DNA of 64,000 bases from assembly GCF_016424485.1 (NCBI RefSeq), contig NZ_JAELUP010000117.1, positions 1-64,000 on the forward strand, in the 5' to 3' direction. How positions within the stretch are numbered: position 1 is the stretch's first letter; each line of letters opens with the position of its first letter. Shown piece by piece: positions 62,001-64,000 of this stretch. Source of the stretch: Paenibacillus roseus (GTDB taxonomy: Bacteria > Bacillota > Bacilli > Paenibacillales > Paenibacillaceae). The translations under genes and the position numbers were made by a program. The notes beneath the pieces are model-generated. The model was not told the DNA's origin. It did no database searches and was given only the letters and a program-made list of their open reading frames with translations.

Positions 62001-63736
62001 ACGAGTTGACCCGCCTGCCGGGTTGTCGCTCCATTGTCATCGACAGACTTGGCAGAACCGTACACACACCAGGGAGCGTCATCAAAACGGGCCAACCGTT
62101 GCCAGTAGTCGATAACCTGCCCCAGCTTCCGTTTCAAATCCCTGTTGTCTTCCGCGACAATAGCAAGACGCAGCGGATGATGGTCGCGCCCTGCCGAAAG
62201 CGTATAGGCGATATCCTTCATTTCGGCCGGGCTCTCTCCGTCCAGATATTCGTACATATGCAGCATCAGAGAGCCTAACGCTCCCTCACTCTTCGCCGAG
62301 AACGGAATGATATAGTGCTGCTGCTCGTCAGTTCCCCGCATGGATTGAGTAGGCTGTGGGGCATATTCCTCCAGAACAACATGACAGTTCGTCCCGGACA
62401 AACCGAACGAGCTGACACCGCAGCGCCTTGGAGTATCCGATGCCGCCCATGGCTGCTGGGCCGTGTTTATGTATACCGGTGAATCGATAAACGGGATCTG
62501 CCTGTTCGGGGACTTGAAATGAATGCTCGGCGGAAGAATTTGGTGCTTCAATGACAATGCCGCCTTGATCAGCCCTGCCAATCCTGCACAATCATAGAGA
62601 TGACCGATATTGCTCTTCACCGATCCGATTGCGCAGAACTGCTTCTTATCTGTAAATTTGGCAAATGCCTTGCTAATACCCTCGATCTCAATCGGGTCGC
62701 CGAGCCTTGTTCCCGTACCATGGGTTTCGATGTAGCCGAGTGTTGCAGGGTCGATGCCCGCGTCCTTCCATGCCTTTATCAACACGGCCGTCTGGGCTTC
62801 CGGATTGGGGGCGGTAATTCCCATTGAAGCGCCATCCTGATTCGATGCGCTTCCCTTTATGACACAATAGATCGGATCGCCGTCCCGTCTTGCCTTGTTA
62901 AGAGGCTTCAGCAGTACAGTTGCAGCCCCCTCACCCATGCCCGAACCGTCGGCCAAGTTATCAAAGGCGCGCGTCTCATCATCCGTAGACTCAATTCCGA
63001 GCTTCGCATGATCTTTATTTTGCGGAAGCAGATTAAGCCTCACTGCGCCGACCATCGCCATCTCGCAGTCGCCCCGGCGAAGCGCGTGGCAGGCCAGATC
63101 GACCGCGATTAGCGAGGAGGAACAAGCCGTATCTACGGTCAAGCTCGGCCCTTTAAAGTTCAGCAAATAGGAAATCCGGCTCGGAATGATGGAAGACAAA
63201 TTTCCCGGCATGGCCGCAGACAGCAGGGAGGGATTGACCGTTTCGACCATCTCCCGGTACATATAGCTTTCAACATCTCCGATATTGCCGACATATACAC
63301 CGATGTTGCTTCCGGTCAGCTGCTGAGGCCCATACCCGGCATCTTCAAGCACATTCCATGCCGCCTCCAAAAAAAGCCGTTGTCGGGGATTCATTAATTC
63401 AGCTTCTTTAGGCGGAATGTTGAAAAATGAATAATCGAATGCGTCAATATCCTCGAGAAAAGCACCGTCGGCATAAGGCATTTCGGGTTTGCCCGCGAAT
63501 TGAATAAACCGGTCCGCATCCTCTTGGCGCTTTTTCTGGAGCTTTGAGACACAGCTTACCCCGTTCTTAATATTTTCCCAGAATATGTCCGTATTTCGGG
63601 CCATCGGAAAGCGGGTATACACGCCGATAATGGCAATCTCCTGATGGTCGACTTCTTTTATTGCAGCCGTCGACAGTTCGTCCTGACTTCTAAGACGTAA
63701 TTGAGTCAGATCCGGCGAATTCGTTTTCAACTTCAT
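56063..63736 (-). CDS. trans-AT PKS: KS-KR-ACP-KS-KR-ACP (modules 1 and 2 of the window)
   Basis: 2557 aa. First KS at about 31-458 (Cys205 in VDTACSSSL, His339 in THGTGT, His379 in NIGHL), AT-docking linker, KR (TGGAGNLG about 885; Tyr about 1041 in SDYTAANCY; AAGVAGRG without the B-type Asp), ACP (Ser about 1208, ELGGDSLQLH). Second KS from about 1269 (Cys about 1445), KR (TGGTGGIG about 2149; Tyr about 2307 in SDYLAANAY; GAGIVRTE without that Asp), ACP (Ser about 2470, EMGADSLMI) and a C-terminal docking helix (LDSGAMDIEQVLSKL). No AT, DH or ER is present. GGAAGA and a G-run precede the ATG. The upstream gene ends 15 bp before it, so module 1 is not necessarily the first of the assembly line. 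Confidence 0.93.
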   Translation of the reverse strand: MKLKTNSPDLTQLRLRSQDELSTAAIKEVDHQEIAIIGVYTRFPMARNTDIFWENIKNGVSCVSKLQKKRQEDADRFIQFAGKPEMPYADGAFLEDIDAFDYSFFNIPPKEAELMNPRQRLFLEAAWNVLEDAGYGPQQLTGSNIGVYVGNIGDVESYMYREMVETVNPSLLSAAMPGNLSSIIPSRISYLLNFKGPSLTVDTACSSSLIAVDLACHALRRGDCEMAMVGAVRLNLLPQNKDHAKLGIESTDDETRAFDNLADGSGMGEGAATVLLKPLNKARRDGDPIYCVIKGSASNQDGASMGITAPNPEAQTAVLIKAWKDAGIDPATLGYIETHGTGTRLGDPIEIEGISKAFAKFTDKKQFCAIGSVKSNIGHLYDCAGLAGLIKAALSLKHQILPPSIHFKSPNRQIPFIDSPVYINTAQQPWAASDTPRRCGVSSFGLSGTNCHVVLEEYAPQPTQSMRGTDEQQHYIIPFSAKSEGALGSLMLHMYEYLDGESPAEMKDIAYTLSAGRDHHPLRLAIVAEDNRDLKRKLGQVIDYWQRLARFDDAPWCVYGSAKSVDDNGATTRQAGQLVKQLRTSPVHELPELLQQLAQLYIAGAAIGWLALHRGMKAKKVSIPTYPFERKRSWLQIPNRSPAESPGSLYYAMTWMEEPAGRSTRSLQGETVIIVGEWEELTQQLEKEGVHCIHVKWGAQYKALSPQSYTISEKEEDYYKLVEAIKHVKFTKIIHLLSCNRPYGISTIEQLAESQAMGVYSLFDLTKALLQTGIGHKQELIIVADYVSRVTGEEGILKPENAPLFGLGKVIGIEYPHIVCRAIDLDATTTAGEVVKELCTDRTTYQIAYRGGKRYAEMMIETDVEQAPDRPVAVKEEGVYVITGGAGNLGLHTARHLASKGNINIVLLNRSPLPKQEDWEAILEQADGSPLHATVRKLHELAATGSKVECIAVDVSSLDEMDRTMEQLRQKYGKINGIIHAAGVAGRGFLIRKDKADFQKVMSPKVFGTWVLDQVTKQDGLDFFMFFSSGVSLVGEMGQSDYTAANCYLDAFADYRRKLNKPIHSINWVVWEGARMGEGKSETIDGIFKALPTPLALHAFERVLNKDIGRVLVGEVNTANPSGLELFSKDVFHLPEKLRAVMFSPSDYASDQAAPVRLKPGAATKAKPGSSPVAYSEVVEIIEDLYREVLGYEDLSIHDTFFELGGDSLQLHRLHRLVEQQFPGQTAITDLFAYASISKLASFLSREDKDTKAGKRTVGPKPSPASSPDEDIAIIGMAALFPGAGSVDQYWTNISNAVDCTGPIPPERRVYVEDYLAAIGQDPGEHPGYMDIAYLDGIDEFDYRFFRLSPKEANLTDPCQRLFMQTAWQAMEDAGYGGDKLRGSRTGVYVGYANVIRDSYQKILTDVDPVMMSEAIVGNVSAMIPSRISHLLDLKGPTMVLDTACSSSLVAMHMASNAIRNGDCEMALVGGIKLFLIPLNHDHNKIGIESKDGKTRAFDAHADGSGNGEGTAVIVIKPLAKAKADGDHIHAVIKGSAINQDGTSMGITAPNPAAQTDVIKRAWEKAGIHPESIAFFEAHGTGTALGDPIEISGLKHALEDYTDKKQFIPIGSVKSNISHLNEGAGMASLIKAVMALKNREIPPTLYFQEPNSKLDLYDSPLFINTQSKKWEGDGQPMRCAISSFGLSGTNCHLIVEEYRPEAETKHTVAANQAPHVLTLSAASSGSLERLVKRYANHFRAGVDGALEAICFTANTGRGHYAHRLALIVNDSADLCVKLKLLSEQEQFEQISVEGIYYGVHRTVSDQRSIRHPGDITEARKSELRRDGEQALSMLGDSHARFEWLEQLCLLYVQGADIPWELHYEGRLHAKVQLPVYPFERTKCWVELPKRAQHSKPVIASPNPLPATFTMGWRQLDRVEASPLPAPSGVTMIVKDEDGFANLLAHALRRTGREVVLFEPPLFPGPAIKQNSDSEEARLISYYREQLLQAGTSQRIVQIIHCAGLSRTHVTGLNDLEGIFSKRTLSLFILMKAWIASGFEQETEVIVLAQDTYGITGEEQLLRPENAPLFGLAKSLPKEHPNIRCRGIDIDEALDLEELLSEITGSSDSRLVAYRNGKRYVELFHPLSARAEPEAGELTVRSGGVYLITGGTGGIGMETARWLSGKGRIKLVLVNRSPMPERRHWDSILERNEDRKLCGKIVSIRDIEAGGSEVILYRCDVSDEAKTASMLEDIRLRHGDIKGIVHGAGIVRTEPIIDKSLDTFRHTVSAKIFGTWLLDRLTQQDQLDFFILYSSVATMFETGDQSDYLAANAYLDAYCAVPSTDGRRKVTINWTTWRDKGMASDNNFQTDTIFKTIHSALAMELLDQVWHIPENRVLIGELNIESRMALWLANYGIQLSTDIEASLDTLRNRLAQESVKTPRSAGYAAVKLIGGDYDSFSETEQQVAQACKEVLGFAEIDIYENFFEMGADSLMIRQIYQKLSKVYVEELAITDLFEYPTVHKLSRHLDREQSEMDAAQQGNRAALQDDDLNRMFDELDSGAMDIEQVLSKLSSKER

Positions 63737-63751
63737 CCCCCCGTTCTTCCG

Positions 63752-64000
63752 TTAGACCGAAACCTTGTCGCTGTTTTTTACGATGTCCGAAAGAAGCATC
63801 ATATACTGGGTAAAAAGCTCCTTTATTTTGGCCTCTTTTAGCCTGTGGCAGTTTAAAGAGCACAGCACCTCAATTTGGTTGTCATACTCCACAGGCTCGA
63901 TAACAATGTCGAACCCTTCATTCCACTGAACATGGACCGGCTTTGCATCGGGATTGATCACGAAGAGCGGTAAAATTCGCAGTTCATCATGCTGCTGGAT
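63752..64000 (-). CDS. C-terminus of condensation-like assembly-line protein (partial)
   Basis: Open frame from the right edge to a stop at 63752, 82 codons. The sequence (RILPLFVINPDAKPVHVQW, then NEGFDIVIEPVEYDNQIEVL and KIKELFTQYMMLLSDIV) resembles the last part of a condensation domain: the beta strands near the C-terminus and the final helix that closes an NRPS C domain. The rest lies outside the window, so the full domain set is unknown. It is the gene before the first PKS here and probably passes an aminoacyl or acylated intermediate to it. Confidence 0.6.
   Translation of the reverse strand: MQQHDELRILPLFVINPDAKPVHVQWNEGFDIVIEPVEYDNQIEVLCSLNCHRLKEAKIKELFTQYMMLLSDIVKNSDKVSV

Noticed and set aside
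47600..63140. Near-identical short sequences recurring every 3-4 kb (for example around GAGGAGGAACARGCGGT), considered as CRISPR or mobile repeats
   Set aside because: They encode the conserved ketosynthase active site DTACSSS and other KS/KR motifs, so they are module repeats in coding sequence.

Overview
The window looks like a chromosomal segment of a spore-forming, low-GC Gram-positive bacterium of the Bacillales, most probably Paenibacillus. Signs of this are Bacillus-type rRNA leader elements, a GerA spore-germination fragment, DUF3900, DUF3817 and DUF4184 genes, a consensus BirA operator, strong AGGAGG ribosome sites and TTG/GTG starts. Assignments come from reading motifs; no database search was run.

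Left part (1-21.7 kb) is mostly ordinary core genome: the 5' end of a 16S rRNA gene on the minus strand with its promoter, a WGxxGxxG surface protein, an HPt-REC-GGDEF-REC signalling protein, a DEAD-box RNA helicase convergent with HrpB, a VanRS-like two-component pair, a CbiZ/rhodanese/YbjQ operon, UppP, signal peptidase I, and a biotin ECF transporter. In the transporter both ATPases and the T subunit form one polypeptide, divergent from bioY across a BirA operator. Among these lie decayed genes (Mrr nuclease without its catalytic core, GerA fragment, frameshifted exported protein) and three copies of an intergenic repeat.

Middle part (21.7-29 kb) is a junkyard: a frameshifted serine recombinase fused in frame to the pretoxin/HINT part of an Rhs-type polymorphic toxin, a TetR-HXXEE-DoxX unit with two matching palindromic operators, a broken two-component system, an IS3-type remnant and a dead secreted-protein start. 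It borders the biosynthetic cluster.

Right part (29-64 kb) is one minus-strand trans-AT PKS/NRPS cluster running off the right edge. In transcription order it holds the end of a condensation-like protein, then four PKS proteins with six modules, all KS-(AT-docking)-KR-ACP with no DH, ER or MT, so a polyhydroxylated chain is predicted. The last PKS ends in a condensation domain. An NRPS follows with an orphan C-domain lobe, an adenylation domain predicted for glycine, a PCP and a BtrH-like C-terminal domain that may release the product onto an amine. After it come four genes for hydroxymalonyl-ACP (FkbK/J/I/H-like, no O-methyltransferase), the single trans-acyltransferase, an Sfp-type phosphopantetheinyl transferase and a FabI-like enoyl reductase with a shortened active-site loop, which is a candidate self-resistance target copy.
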